The notes: generated from the sequence alone by a model not told the origin. DNA of 64,000 bases from Erwinia amylovora (GCF_017161565.1 NZ_CP066796.1:2356001-2420000), one strand, 5' to 3'; positions 38,668-47,469 are shown, counted from the stretch's first letter. Translations and numbers: made by a program.

Positions 38668-38898
38668 TTACAGGCAGCGTTTGTTCATTTCCCCGTCAGC
38701 ACCCTCAATCGCCATCCCTGCCATAACAAGCTGGGTCAGCATCAGCTGGCAGCGCCCCACGCTTATACGCATAAGGTTCGCCAGATATTCAACCGACTTC
38801 CAGTGTGTGTTATTGAGACAGCAATAAAGAATATTCGCGGAACATGTTATATCCTGCTGTTTTAACATGTCTTTTATACGTTCCGTGTCTGATATCAT
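38668..38898 (-). CDS. Small winged-helix-like protein (76 aa), hypothetical
   Basis: 76 residues, MISDTERIKDMLKQQDIT, followed by ILYCCLNNTHWKSVEYLANL and a helix RISVGRCQLMLTQLVMAGMA that fit a winged helix-turn-helix of the MarR/PapI-like kind. It has no hydrophobic segment and a strong Leu/Met pattern. The ribosome-binding site is weak. It could be a small regulator of the toxin-like genes that run divergently from 39145. I do not recognise a named family. Confidence 0.45.
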   Translation of the reverse strand: MISDTERIKDMLKQQDITCSANILYCCLNNTHWKSVEYLANLMRISVGRCQLMLTQLVMAGMAIEGADGEMNKRCL

Positions 38899-39144
38899 AC
38901 AGATAACTCGTGTTCAATTTAACAGCAACTCATTTATCGCTTTCAGAATAAAAAAAGCCCCGGCAGAGGCCAGGGCTGTCAATTTTTACGATGGTAAGCT
39001 GTTGTCGTTGTCACCACCCTTAACACGTTACAATACTTTTTGCGTAACGCAGCAGAATTATTTACTATTGCAGCGCGATTGCCTTGAATAACTGAGTATT
39101 ATGGCCAGCTGACGCCATGCTCAAACTCAACGGAGAACGGATGC
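38899..39144. other. Region between the small regulator-like gene and the toxin-like gene
   Basis: No gene seen. AGCCCCGGCAGAGGCCAGGGCT near 38960 forms an imperfect hairpin preceded by seven A on the plus strand, so it can act as a terminator for minus-strand transcription. The last 20 bases before 39145 hold GGAGAACGG, the ribosome-binding site of the toxin-like gene. Confidence 0.4.
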
Positions 39145-40143
39145 ATGGCACGTCAGATTGCGCCTGGTTACTGTATTGTCGAACGTCCGGGAAACCTGGA
39201 TTTCCAGGCGCGGGAGCTGTTCAGGGATACCCGCTCCCCTGCGGCCAGCCTGTTTATGAAACTCAATGCTGATACACAGTGGCTAAAGCCCGGTCAGATA
39301 CTGATAGTGGCCGATCCGGATACGACCGCACCTGTCACTACGCAGATGCTGCACAAACTCAGGCAGGCAAAACAAAATACCAATAACGCCCTTATCGGCG
39401 TCAGCGCAGAGGATGCCGGCTTTCTTCAAAAGCACTACGGCATGATTGCCGGACTGACCAGCGCCGGTGATAAAATATTTGGCACTGCGGGAGACGTGGG
39501 AGAAAAGTATTTTTCTGCCATTGAGCAGACCCTGAAGAAAATCGAAGCCAGCTATCAGAACCAGTACCGCACGCAGGGTACGCTCATCGGTCAACAGTTT
39601 TATGCTGAGCGCAATCAGCTACTGCATCAGTTAAAAGAGCTGGTCAACAAGCCACTGGTCAAATCCCTTGCCCGCCACTCCGTTAAATTCAGGCCCTACG
39701 AAGATATGCGCAGAGCGCTAAATCTCTCCAGTCGTTCTATTGTGCATGAATGGTCAACGGCCGGCGTCACTGGCATACCGGGTTATTCCACCTATGTCGG
39801 CAACGCCGCAAAAGCCGCGCGCTTCCTCAAGTACGGGGGATATATTGGCATCGGGTTCGCTTTTGCCGGAACGACTAATGACGTGGCGGATACCTGCACC
39901 AAAGGGCGTGAAGGTGAATGCGGGAAGATAGCTATTAAAGAATATACTGAATTCGCAACCGGTACAGTTACAGGGATCGCTGGAGGCGCCCTGGGTGCAT
40001 CTGCTGGTATGGGCATTTGCGTTGCGGTAGGCATAGTAACCGCTGGTGCCGGAGGTGTTGCTTGCGCCGCTGTGGGTTCACTGGTCGGTGGAACTGTTGC
40101 CAGTTCTGCAAACGATTATATTATTGACAGATGGTTAAACTAG
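39145..40143 (+). CDS. Putative polymorphic toxin with LysM-like N terminus and glycine-zipper C terminus
   Basis: 332 residues. The N terminus (about 5-55) resembles a peptidoglycan/carrier LysM-like module: IAPGYCIVERPG, FMKLNADTQWLKPGQILIVA. A helical middle follows (residues 75-215). The C terminus (about 225-320) is Gly/Ala rich with hydrophobic stretches and small-residue repeats: YIGIGFAFAG, GTVTGIAGGALGASAG, GGVACAAVGSLVGG. This glycine-zipper pattern is typical of pore-forming or membrane-inserting effectors. One base after its stop a small three-helix membrane protein starts, the usual layout for a membrane toxin and its immunity protein. Two further copies of the C-terminal module lie downstream as remnants. 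Delivery (for example type VI secretion) is inference; no Hcp, VgrG or PAAR gene is in the window. Confidence 0.55.
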   Translation: MARQIAPGYCIVERPGNLDFQARELFRDTRSPAASLFMKLNADTQWLKPGQILIVADPDTTAPVTTQMLHKLRQAKQNTNNALIGVSAEDAGFLQKHYGMIAGLTSAGDKIFGTAGDVGEKYFSAIEQTLKKIEASYQNQYRTQGTLIGQQFYAERNQLLHQLKELVNKPLVKSLARHSVKFRPYEDMRRALNLSSRSIVHEWSTAGVTGIPGYSTYVGNAAKAARFLKYGGYIGIGFAFAGTTNDVADTCTKGREGECGKIAIKEYTEFATGTVTGIAGGALGASAGMGICVAVGIVTAGAGGVACAAVGSLVGGTVASSANDYIIDRWLN

Positions 40144-40144
40144 C

Positions 40145-40543
40145 ATGAAAAGTATGATTTATTACACCGGGCTTGTATTTGCTATCGTTCCTTTCTTCAT
40201 TCTTGTTATACAGTTCTTTATTTTTTCTATCAACAACAAAAAATATAGCACTTTGTTATCCATGTATCACAGTAACGAATTTCAACTCCCTCCCCTGTAC
40301 CAATTTTACGGCTCAATGGGATTTTTTGGTTCTTTTGGAATGGCATACTTTTTTTCAAGAATTAAAAAAGGGAAAAAAATAATCTTCCAACCCAAAGAAC
40401 ACCTTGATATTTCCAACTTTCTGAGACGTGTTGACGTGAACCTCACTAAGTGGATCGATACTTATTATTGTATGTCAATTGCAGCAATGATTTTGTACAT
40501 GATTTTTGTTGTAATGGTCCTGATAAAAATGGTTGTTACCTAA
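40145..40543 (+). CDS. Putative immunity protein, small membrane protein
   Basis: 132 residues with hydrophobic segments at about 5-28, 55-70 and 108-131 and a basic loop in between (FSRIKKGKKIIF). The start lies one base after the toxin-like stop (TAG-C-ATG), so the two are translated together. Lower GC than its neighbour. Membrane immunity proteins of pore-forming bacteriocins and effectors have this size and layout. The family is not recognised. Confidence 0.5.
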   Translation: MKSMIYYTGLVFAIVPFFILVIQFFIFSINNKKYSTLLSMYHSNEFQLPPLYQFYGSMGFFGSFGMAYFFSRIKKGKKIIFQPKEHLDISNFLRRVDVNLTKWIDTYYCMSIAAMILYMIFVVMVLIKMVVT

Positions 40544-40548
40544 CGTTA

Positions 40549-40572
40549 AAAGCCCACAAGGTGGGCTATTCC
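40549..40572 (+). terminator. Hairpin after the toxin/immunity pair
   Basis: AGCCCAC-AAG-GTGGGCT (7-bp stem) followed by TATTCCTT, starting eight bases after the immunity-like stop. Confidence 0.7.
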
Positions 40573-40689
40573 TTCCTTCATTAAGTTAACTGTCCATCTC
40601 CAGCTCAACGTACAGCATCGCCAGTCAGCCATCCATAACCCCTTCCGCCATCCGGAACTTTATCCGGACCATGCCTTCTGACAAGTACG

Positions 40690-41023
40690 GGTGGAGGCAT
40701 GGCTGGTGGTGCCTGGGGCAGTAGCGCTAAGGTAGGGGTTTGTGCTGCAGTCGGCGTTGGCGGCGTAGCATGTGCGGCAGTCGGATCTGTCGCCGGTGGT
40801 TACGCTGGTCGTGTGGCTGGCGAGAAACTCTTCAACATGAGTACTGCCAGGCGGACTGTATGGCGGTGCAGCAATGATAGTTGTCTGTGCTGGCGCAGGG
40901 ATCGTCACAGCCGGAGTGGCAGGTGTTGCATGTGCAGCCGTGGGGTCAGTGATTGGAGGGCATATGGGAAGCACAGGCGCAGAAGCAGCAATCAACAAAG
41001 TGATAGAATTGTACAGGCAGTGA
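40690..41023 (+). pseudogene. Two orphan toxin-tail modules (glycine-zipper C termini)
   Basis: Two degenerate copies of the toxin carboxy terminus lie in tandem. First, from 40699: GGAWGSSAKVGVCAAVGVGG, then VACAAVGSVAGGYAG. Second, in another frame from about 40856 to a TGA at 41021-41023: GIVTAGVAGVACAAVGSVIG, then EAAINKVIELYRQ. The intact gene has GIVTAGAGGVACAAVGSLVG at the equivalent place. Neither copy has a full N terminus or its own immunity gene. This is the arrangement of displaced alternative tips seen in polymorphic toxin loci. Confidence 0.6.
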
Positions 41024-41151
41024 CTGGAGAGGGACAACGCCATATGATGTCGCTATCCGTATTAGCGCCTCATTCATACTAATTAGTTTATTTTGATCTC
41101 CTCACGCTAACCTGCTTAAATAATTTATCTTTGCATTACAGGTGAGTCGCT

Positions 41152-41880
41152 TTGTCCGTCCTGAACATTCCCCTGCTACCGCCGTTTATCACTCACGCCT
41201 CCCTGCAACCGCTCGACGGCCACCCTTGCGTTGATCGGCTCGATGTGCGTTTCGACGCCGGCCATTTCACGCCGTCGCTGTTCAGCACGCTAGATATTCC
41301 CTGCCCCGCTCATCTGGAGCGCTCGGTAAACAAGCGCCGGGCGGAGTATCTGGTCAGCCGCTACGGCCTGCAGCAGGCATTGGCCAGCCTGGGCATTGCG
41401 CGTTTTGTGCTGGGTAATGATGAAAATCGCGCACCGATCTGGCCAGCGGGAATAGCCGGCTCGCTGTCGCACACCCACCAGCAGGTTTGCGCTTTGCTCA
41501 CGCGCGATGACAATCTGCTGCTGGGGATTGACTGTGAACAAATGATGACGCTGGATACCGCCAGCGAGATGCAAAGTATGCTGATTAATCAGCGAGAAAG
41601 AGAGCGACTTGAGCAATGCTCACTGCCGTTTAACCACGCGCTGACGGTGGTTTTTTCGTTAAAGGAGAGTCTGTATAAAGCGCTTTATCCGCGCCTTAAG
41701 CAGTTTATGGATTTCAGCGCGGCCGAAGTGATGGAGTGCTACCCCGATATGCAGCAGGTTAGTCTGCGTTTAACGCAGACGTTTTCCGCTGAAATGGTGG
41801 CTGGCAGGGTGTTCACGGGTCATGCCGTGCTGCAACCCGATCGGGTAATGACTTGGGTTGTCGAACCGCAGCCACGCTGA
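41152..41880 (+). CDS. EntD/Sfp-type 4'-phosphopantetheinyl transferase
   Basis: 242 residues. Conserved motifs of the family: NRAPIWPAGIAGSLSHT (P1a/P1), GIDCEQ with metal ligands D127 and E129, and the catalytic FSLKESLYKAL with K171/E172/K176. It activates carrier domains of peptide or polyketide synthases, or siderophore assembly lines, by adding phosphopantetheine from CoA. Start is TTG 41152 with AGGTGAG upstream; no ATG fits. No carrier protein or synthase is in the window, so the target lies elsewhere. High GC relative to the island suggests it belongs to the core. Confidence 0.9.
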   Translation: MSVLNIPLLPPFITHASLQPLDGHPCVDRLDVRFDAGHFTPSLFSTLDIPCPAHLERSVNKRRAEYLVSRYGLQQALASLGIARFVLGNDENRAPIWPAGIAGSLSHTHQQVCALLTRDDNLLLGIDCEQMMTLDTASEMQSMLINQRERERLEQCSLPFNHALTVVFSLKESLYKALYPRLKQFMDFSAAEVMECYPDMQQVSLRLTQTFSAEMVAGRVFTGHAVLQPDRVMTWVVEPQPR

Positions 41881-42102
41881 AAGCAGGCAGCTGTCGCTTT
41901 CCTGTAGCATGCTGATGGCGGTAACGCACCAGACAGGTTTCGCCTGCAAGGCGGCTGGCAGTCGGGTCTTAAAGGTCCGGGGTAAAAGGCTGAACAACGC
42001 TGCGCCCACCGGGTACTGAGCCAGCCGCAGCAACTCCGAACCCGTCATTTTGCGCCAAAGTCCTTTTATTATCAGGGAGTACAAGCCCCTACGCCATATC
42101 AT
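41770..42102 (-). CDS. Possible small gene coupled to yojI (uncertain)
   Basis: A 110-codon minus-strand frame starts at ATG 42102, overlapping the stop of the yojI-like gene in an ATGA. It overlaps the 3' end of the phosphopantetheinyl transferase by 111 bases. The product ([16 protein letters not shown]...) is basic and is not recognised. Overlap with a real gene on the other strand is against it, and the ATGA coupling is the only point in favour. Confidence 0.22.
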   Translation of the reverse strand: MIWRRGLYSLIIKGLWRKMTGSELLRLAQYPVGAALFSLLPRTFKTRLPAALQAKPVWCVTAISMLQESDSCLLSAWLRFDNPSHYPIGLQHGMTREHPASHHFSGKRLR

Positions 42103-43755
42103 CTCTTCGATGTATCGGTACGCTGCACCGCATCCAGCGTCGCCTGCTCACGCTCAATGCCGGTCAGTTCGGTCAGAACCCCTGCGCGCATCTCCAGCAG
42201 CCGGTCGGCATGGAGGAAATAGTGGTCATCATGGCTAATGGCAAATACCGTTTTGCCCATTTCTCGCAGCCACGGCAGCAGCTCACGGTAGAAGATACGC
42301 CGGAAATGCGGGTCCTGATCCGCAGCCCACTCATCCAGCAGCAAAATATCGCGCTGTTCGGCGGTGGCCAACAGCAGCGCCAGCCGTTTAGTCTGACCTT
42401 TAGACAGCTTAAGGTTCAGTACGCGGTTGCCCTCCAGCTCAATTTTGTCCTGCATTTGCAGGCGCACCAGCCAGTTCTGCACCAGCGCCGGATCGGCCGG
42501 CTGTCCGCGATCGTCCATCAGGCGGTCAAAAAGATGCACGTTGGTGAATACCGCCGAGAACAGCCGTCGGTAGCTCTCCATTGCAGAAGGATGCACCACC
42601 CGGCCATCGAGCAGGATTTTCGCCAGAAACCGGCTGATAAAGCCCGGTGAGCAGCATCGCCAGCGTTGACTTGCCGCTGCCGTTGCCGCCAATCAGAAAC
42701 ACCAGCTCACCGCGTTTCAGCGTCAGGTTAACCGGCCCGACGTTAAAACCGTGGTTTCCGTAGTGAAACGACAGATTGCGCAGCTCCAGCGTTTGCCAGC
42801 TTTTCGCCGCCGACGGCGGTGGGAAATCAGCCTGATATGCGGCCAGCTTAAAAGTACTGAGTTTGTTTAACGCCACCTGTGCGCTCAACAATGTTGGCAG
42901 CGCGCCGACCGCCGACAGCATTGGGGTGCGCAAAAACAGCAGAGTAATACCGTAAGTGGCCGCGACAGCGGTATCTGCCCAGCCAAGACCGTTTGCCAGC
43001 CAGAAGGCCAGCCCGATGGCCCCCAGCATCATGATATTTGACCAGTTTACCGCGCTAAGATGAAAGGTGTCGGCGCGCACGATATGATGACGGTAGGTTT
43101 TCGCATCTTCGCCGTACACGTTATCGAAGATTTGCTGCGCGCGCTGGCGATTCAGCGCCAGCTCTTTGCACCCTTCAATGATGGTCTGGAAGTCAGTGTA
43201 AAGGCGATCTTCAGTATCGCGCAGCGTTGCCATATGCCGGTAGACGCGCGCCACCAGCAGCCAGCCACCGATAATAGTGATCGTCACCCATATTGCGGTG
43301 ACCAGCAGCATTTTGGCTGACAGCCAGCCGAGATAAGCCGCTGAAGCAACGGTCAGGATAATTCCCTGAATAAGCTCAGGCAGACGCACAAAGGCTAAAG
43401 TGATATTGCGCACATCACTGGTCAGTGCCGCCAGCAGACTGGCGCTGCCAACCTCCTCAATGCGCTCGACCCGGGTATCAAGGATGCGTTTGATAAACTC
43501 ACCCCGCAGACGATAGACAAAATGGTGCCCAAGCAGGGTGAGCGCCAGCTGAGAGCCAAGCGTGACCGCCAGCAGCAGCAGCAATAAGCCAAGAAACTGC
43601 GGCAACACCCCTGGTGAAGAATTCAGGCTAACGATCAGTTCGCGATTGATAAAGGCGATCAGGCCAATGCCCAGCGCGGCGCTGAACAGGCTTAGCACGA
43701 TGACCAGAATAAACGGCCAGCGATACTGTTTATAAACGATGTGAAGCAGCTCCAT
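42099..43755 (-). pseudogene. yojI: YojI-like ABC exporter, frameshifted
   Basis: Two frames together match the E. coli microcin J25 exporter YojI (about 547 aa). The first (43755-42526) has six transmembrane helices and the start of the ATPase, with Walker [11 protein letters not shown]. After YQPVSG the frame is lost at a run of four T at 42617-42620 (A on the coding strand): the normal ILLDG continues in the frame of the 197-residue piece to 42099, with ABC signature [16 protein letters not shown] and Walker [18 protein letters not shown]. One A too many, or two too few, explains it. YojI-family proteins export peptides such as siderophore-like or lasso peptides. Pseudogene or sequencing error; the two ends are otherwise well conserved. 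It sits next to alkB, as in E. coli. Confidence 0.88.
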
Positions 43756-43817
43756 CAGGACATCCCGCCAGGTAAAAAGCAGCCCGCAGTGTAATCAGAA
43801 CGCCGATGAGATCAAAA

Positions 43818-44492
43818 TCAATTCTTACCCGTGATGAATGCAGCCGAGTTCTGGCCCGCGCAACGGAAAGTCAAATTAAAACGAAATGCCCCGGTCAGGG
43901 GATGAATTCCGGCTTTGAGCGGCAAAATGCCGTGATAGCGCAAACGCGACGGCCCGCCCCACACCACCACATCGCCGTGTTCCAACAGCACGCGCCGGCT
44001 GGCGTCACTCCGTGTAAACCCGCCGAATAAAAAGACCGCCGGCAGCCCGAGCGATACCGAGACAATCGGCTGACGCAGATCGCGCTCGTCTTTATCCTGA
44101 TGCAGGGTCATCTTCGCGCCCGACTCATAGCGGTTTATCAGGCAGGCGTCCGGATCAAATCCCCCAAACCCCGCCTCGCGCGCGCATTCCTGAGCCAGCT
44201 GGCGGAACGGCGGCGGCATCGCCGGCCAGCGCTGCCCGCTGGCCTCATCCAGCGTGCGGTAATGATACCCGCGTGAGTCGCTGGACCAGCCGAGGTCGCC
44301 GCAGTTGGTCATCGCAACCGACATACGATGCCCCCCCGGCGTAATGCAGTGACGAAACGCATTGCGGGCAGCAATATCTTTAATCTCCGCCATCAGCCGT
44401 GGCGCGATATCACGGGCGCGGCGGCGCAGGATCAGCGCGCCCTCGGCCAGCGGTTCTTGCCAGGGTTCGTCTTCTGCGAACAGATCGAGCAT
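43818..44492 (-). CDS. alkB: Alpha-ketoglutarate-dependent DNA dioxygenase AlkB
   Basis: 224 residues, Fe(II)/2-oxoglutarate fold. Iron ligands H131-x-D133 in LHQDKDER and H187 in LRYHGIL; R204 and R210 in AFRFNLTFR bind 2-oxoglutarate. It removes methyl groups from 1-meA and 3-meC in DNA and RNA. Ten bases downstream of apbE on the same strand. In E. coli ada lies between them; ada is missing here, so the Ada-regulated arrangement has been lost. Confidence 0.94.
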   Translation of the reverse strand: MLDLFAEDEPWQEPLAEGALILRRRARDIAPRLMAEIKDIAARNAFRHCITPGGHRMSVAMTNCGDLGWSSDSRGYHYRTLDEASGQRWPAMPPPFRQLAQECAREAGFGGFDPDACLINRYESGAKMTLHQDKDERDLRQPIVSVSLGLPAVFLFGGFTRSDASRRVLLEHGDVVVWGGPSRLRYHGILPLKAGIHPLTGAFRFNLTFRCAGQNSAAFITGKN

Positions 44493-44501
44493 CCTGGCTC
44501 C

Positions 44502-45557
44502 TTAACTATCGCTGCGGGATGGAGACGAAATGAAAGCCGCAAACTGAGGCGACATCCAGCGGGTAAATTCATCACCCTGCTTGAAAATCAGGTAGACCGC
44601 CAGTTTATGACGCAGCGCCAGCGCTTTAGCCCGCTCAGGCCCTGATACCATCAGTGCGGTATCCCACCCGTCCGCTTCCAGCGCAGTGGTGGCAATCACC
44701 GTGGCAGAGACCAGCTTATGCTGGATCGGCCGCCCGGTTGCCGGGTCAATAACGTGGGAAATACGCTTGCCGTCCAGTTCATAGTAGTTACGGTAGCTGC
44801 CGGAGGTGCTGATACCATGCCCCTGCAAATCAACGATGGCCTGCACCGCGTTTTCACGATCGGTCGGTTTCTGGATCGCCACCTGCCAGGCCTTACCCTG
44901 CGCGTTTTTACCCCGTGTCAGTACCGCGCCTCCGACAGAGACAAGATAGTTAGTGATGCCCTCCTGTTCCATCAGCCGTGCCAGATGGTCAGTGGCAAAC
45001 CCTTCGCCAACGGTGGAGAGGTCAACGTACAGCTCCGGCAGGTCTTTTTGCAGATACGATTGATCAGCACGATTTACCACCTGTAAATGGGACGGGCCGG
45101 TTAGCGCCCTGGCGGTATCAATCTGCGGCTGCGTCGGGGTTTTCAGCGGCTGCCTGGTCGGGCCAAACCCCCACAGATTCACCAGCGGCCCAATGGTAAT
45201 ATCCATTGCGCCGCCAGTCTGCTGGCCTATACGCAACGCCTGAGTGACAATATCGGCCATCTCCGCGCTGACCGGCTGTGGTTCACTGCCGCGATATTGA
45301 TTAAAGCGTGACAGCACCGAGTCACTTTTCCAGGTGGATAACTGGCGATCGTCGTCGTCGAGACGCTGCTGTATGGCAATTTGCAACGCCTTTTGCCGGG
45401 ACGGATCCACTTCGGCGAGGCTTACCCGCCAGATTGTTCCCATTGTGTGCCCTTGCAACACTACTCTTTCAGGTCCTGCTGATAACTGAGAGTCGTTACA
45501 GGACGCCAGCAGGTAAACCACGAGAAAGCTTGTAAAACACCGCCAAGAATTGTTCAT
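44502..45557 (-). CDS. apbE: FAD:protein FMN transferase ApbE, lipoprotein
   Basis: 351 residues. A signal peptide ends in the lipobox LLASC (C20). The ApbE core has GTIWRV, SRFNQYRGSEP, DLSTVGEGFATD, and the SGSYRNYYELDGKRISHVID region, then ATTALEADGWDTALMV with the flavin/metal-binding residues. It attaches FMN covalently to Thr/Ser of flavoproteins such as Rnf/Nqr subunits in the periplasm. Stop lies nine bases before alkB, so the two are likely one transcript. Confidence 0.94.
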   Translation of the reverse strand: MNNSWRCFTSFLVVYLLASCNDSQLSAGPERVVLQGHTMGTIWRVSLAEVDPSRQKALQIAIQQRLDDDDRQLSTWKSDSVLSRFNQYRGSEPQPVSAEMADIVTQALRIGQQTGGAMDITIGPLVNLWGFGPTRQPLKTPTQPQIDTARALTGPSHLQVVNRADQSYLQKDLPELYVDLSTVGEGFATDHLARLMEQEGITNYLVSVGGAVLTRGKNAQGKAWQVAIQKPTDRENAVQAIVDLQGHGISTSGSYRNYYELDGKRISHVIDPATGRPIQHKLVSATVIATTALEADGWDTALMVSGPERAKALALRHKLAVYLIFKQGDEFTRWMSPQFAAFISSPSRSDS

Positions 45558-45714
45558 TTATTTTCTGCAACCTTGATTAAAAGCTGGTATCAATCATGCA
45601 ACTTCGCCGAAAAAAGGGGATTCCACCCCCTTTATCTCCCCTTAATTACATATCACAATAGCCTCAGGCTGAACGCAAACAGCGCCCTCATTCCATCTTT
45701 ACTGGAGAGCCAAA

Positions 45715-45825
45715 ATGATTTTTTGCCTACTGCTAGTGATAGCAGTTGCTGTGATTATCTTTGCGGGCTATAAGCATTACAAGCATACCCGCATGAAACG
45801 CCTGCACGGCCCCTATCAACGTTAG
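45715..45825 (+). CDS. Small single-pass membrane protein (36 aa), hypothetical
   Basis: ATG 45715 preceded by GGAG eight bases upstream. The product MIFCLLLVIAVAVIIFAGYK is one hydrophobic helix followed by a basic tail (HTRMKRLHGPYQR). Size and shape fit small membrane proteins of enterobacteria. The family is not recognised. The frame is closed by TAG at 45823-45825. Confidence 0.5.
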   Translation: MIFCLLLVIAVAVIIFAGYKHYKHTRMKRLHGPYQR

Positions 45826-45998
45826 CAGCGGGCCAACCGGCCCGTCTTCATCCTGAGGCACCACTTCGGCACAGGCTGCACCTGATTAATGCAGACAGGA
45901 TGCCACCAACAGCCTGACTGTCCCTCATCTCATACTTTTGCAGCTGGCACGTTTAGTGCTTCTCCCCTGCTGACGTTAAATAAGGCGAGGAGCATGAT

Positions 45999-46154
45999 AT
46001 GCACAATAAAAATCAGCTGAAAGACAACCTGAAGCAGCAGCGGCTGCTCCGTTTCTTATCCTTTACTCTTGGTGGCGTCGGTCTGGAAGGCAGCTATCTG
46101 CAAGCCGCAGAGGAAAAACGGGTGAAAAAACTTGCGGGCGATATTCTGGCCTGA
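45999..46154 (+). CDS. Small hypothetical protein (51 aa)
   Basis: ATG 45999 with AGGAG 9 bases upstream (GCGAGGAGCATGAT). The product MHNKNQLKDNLKQQRLLRFL is followed by a mildly hydrophobic segment (SFTLGGVGLEGSYLQAA) and a charged end. Gene call rests on the ribosome-binding site and clean frame. Function unknown; unannotated in most related genomes as far as I can tell. Confidence 0.5.
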   Translation: MHNKNQLKDNLKQQRLLRFLSFTLGGVGLEGSYLQAAEEKRVKKLAGDILA

Positions 46155-46290
46155 TTCAATCCAATTTCGGCAAGGTGCAATTCATGATTGCGTACCACGG
46201 CATCGGCGATGCTTGCCCGTTGCGCGCAAGAGTCGGGGCGATGAGATGACGCCCTCCGGCACAGGCTACATAAAGGTTTTCATAGCAGAC

Positions 46291-46327
46291 AAAAACGCCC
46301 GTTGCATTGCATGCATTGGGCGTTTTT
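46291..46327. terminator. Terminator shared by ompC (minus) and the small upstream gene (plus)
   Basis: AAAAACGCCC / GGGCGTTTTT stem with a 17-base loop. A-run on one side and T-run on the other make it usable on both strands. It lies 36 bases past the ompC stop. Confidence 0.8.
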
Positions 46328-46362
46328 TTAACGTTCAGCCATCGCCGGAAGACCGGTTCAGA

Positions 46363-47469
46363 TCAAAACTGATACACGAGACCCACAGCCATCACATTGT
46401 CGGTATTGATGCCGGCCGCTTTAGTGAAGTCATTTTTATCCAGCAGGTTGATTTGGTAATCAACATAGGTAGACATGTTTTTGTTGAAGTAGTAAGCCGC
46501 ACCTACTTCAATGTACTGCTTCAGGTTCTGGCTTCCCCAGTTCTGAATATCGTCACCGCGCGATGTCACATAGGAGAGAGAAGGACGCAGGCCAAAGTCA
46601 AACTGGTATTGTGCCACCAGCTCCCAGTTTTGCGCTTTATCCGCAAAACCATACGCGGCCAGGTTATTGCTGCTGCCGAAACGCGTCGCGTTGAAAGATT
46701 TGGTATACAAGGCCGCCAGGTACAAGTCTTTGGCGTCATACTTCAGACCACCGGAGTAAGCTTCTGCTTTATCACCCTTACCTGATAGCGCCCCCCGGTT
46801 CTGGGTATCGGTACGATCGGCTGAAAACATCGCAGCACCGGCGCTGAAACCGGGAGCCAGCTCGTAAGTGGCGGACAAACCATAGCCGTCACCATTTTGC
46901 GCAACAGCACTGCGGTTACCGGCAACTTCGGCGTTGCTATCGTTCTTGCCCTGATACTGAATGGCAAAGTTCAGGCCATCAACCAGTCCAAAGAAATTGT
47001 TGTTACGATAGGTCGCCATGCCGCTGCCGCGCTGGAACATGAAGTTGTCCGCACCGTAAGTATCCCCGCCGAACTCCGGCAGTACGTCGGTCCAGGCTCC
47101 GATGTCGTAGAGCACGCCGTAGTTACGGCCATAATCAAAGGATCCCGCATCGCCGAACTTCAAGCCGGCGAAGCCAACGCGGGTGAAGCTGTTAGCTGTA
47201 CCCTCTGCTTCAGTGGTGTTCAATGCCGCCTGATACTCCCACTGGCCGTAGCCGGTCAGGAGATCGGAAATCTGTGTTTCGCCTTTAAAACCAAGACGCA
47301 TATACGACTTGTCGCCATCTGAATCAGAATTGTTGGAAAAATAGTGCAGGCCATCAACTTTGCCAAACAGGTCAAGCTTGTTTCCTTCTTTATTATAAAT
47401 TTCAGCCGCACCTGCTGAACCAGCAGCCAGCAGTGCAGGAACCATCAGGGAAAGAACGCGAAGTTTCAT
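46363..47469 (-). CDS. ompC: Outer membrane porin OmpC
   Basis: 368 residues. Signal peptide [21 protein letters not shown], then mature [16 protein letters not shown], the loop-3 region of the trimeric general porin family ([14 protein letters not shown]), and the C-terminal phenylalanine of LVYQF for BAM recognition. General diffusion pore for small hydrophilic solutes. The upstream micF RNA (divergent) and rcsDB match E. coli ompC synteny, supporting OmpC rather than OmpF/PhoE. Confidence 0.94.
   Translation of the reverse strand: MKLRVLSLMVPALLAAGSAGAAEIYNKEGNKLDLFGKVDGLHYFSNNSDSDGDKSYMRLGFKGETQISDLLTGYGQWEYQAALNTTEAEGTANSFTRVGFAGLKFGDAGSFDYGRNYGVLYDIGAWTDVLPEFGGDTYGADNFMFQRGSGMATYRNNNFFGLVDGLNFAIQYQGKNDSNAEVAGNRSAVAQNGDGYGLSATYELAPGFSAGAAMFSADRTDTQNRGALSGKGDKAEAYSGGLKYDAKDLYLAALYTKSFNATRFGSSNNLAAYGFADKAQNWELVAQYQFDFGLRPSLSYVTSRGDDIQNWGSQNLKQYIEVGAAYYFNKNMSTYVDYQINLLDKNDFTKAAGINTDNVMAVGLVYQF

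Noticed and set aside
24758..41151. Right attachment repeat of the proL tRNA 3' end
   Set aside because: I looked for GGTTCAAATCCTCTCGTGCC-like sequence by eye up to 41.1 kb and found none.
46132..46785. 217-codon plus-strand frame over the ompC 3' half
   Set aside because: Antisense to ompC, crosses the ompC terminator and has no supporting start signal.
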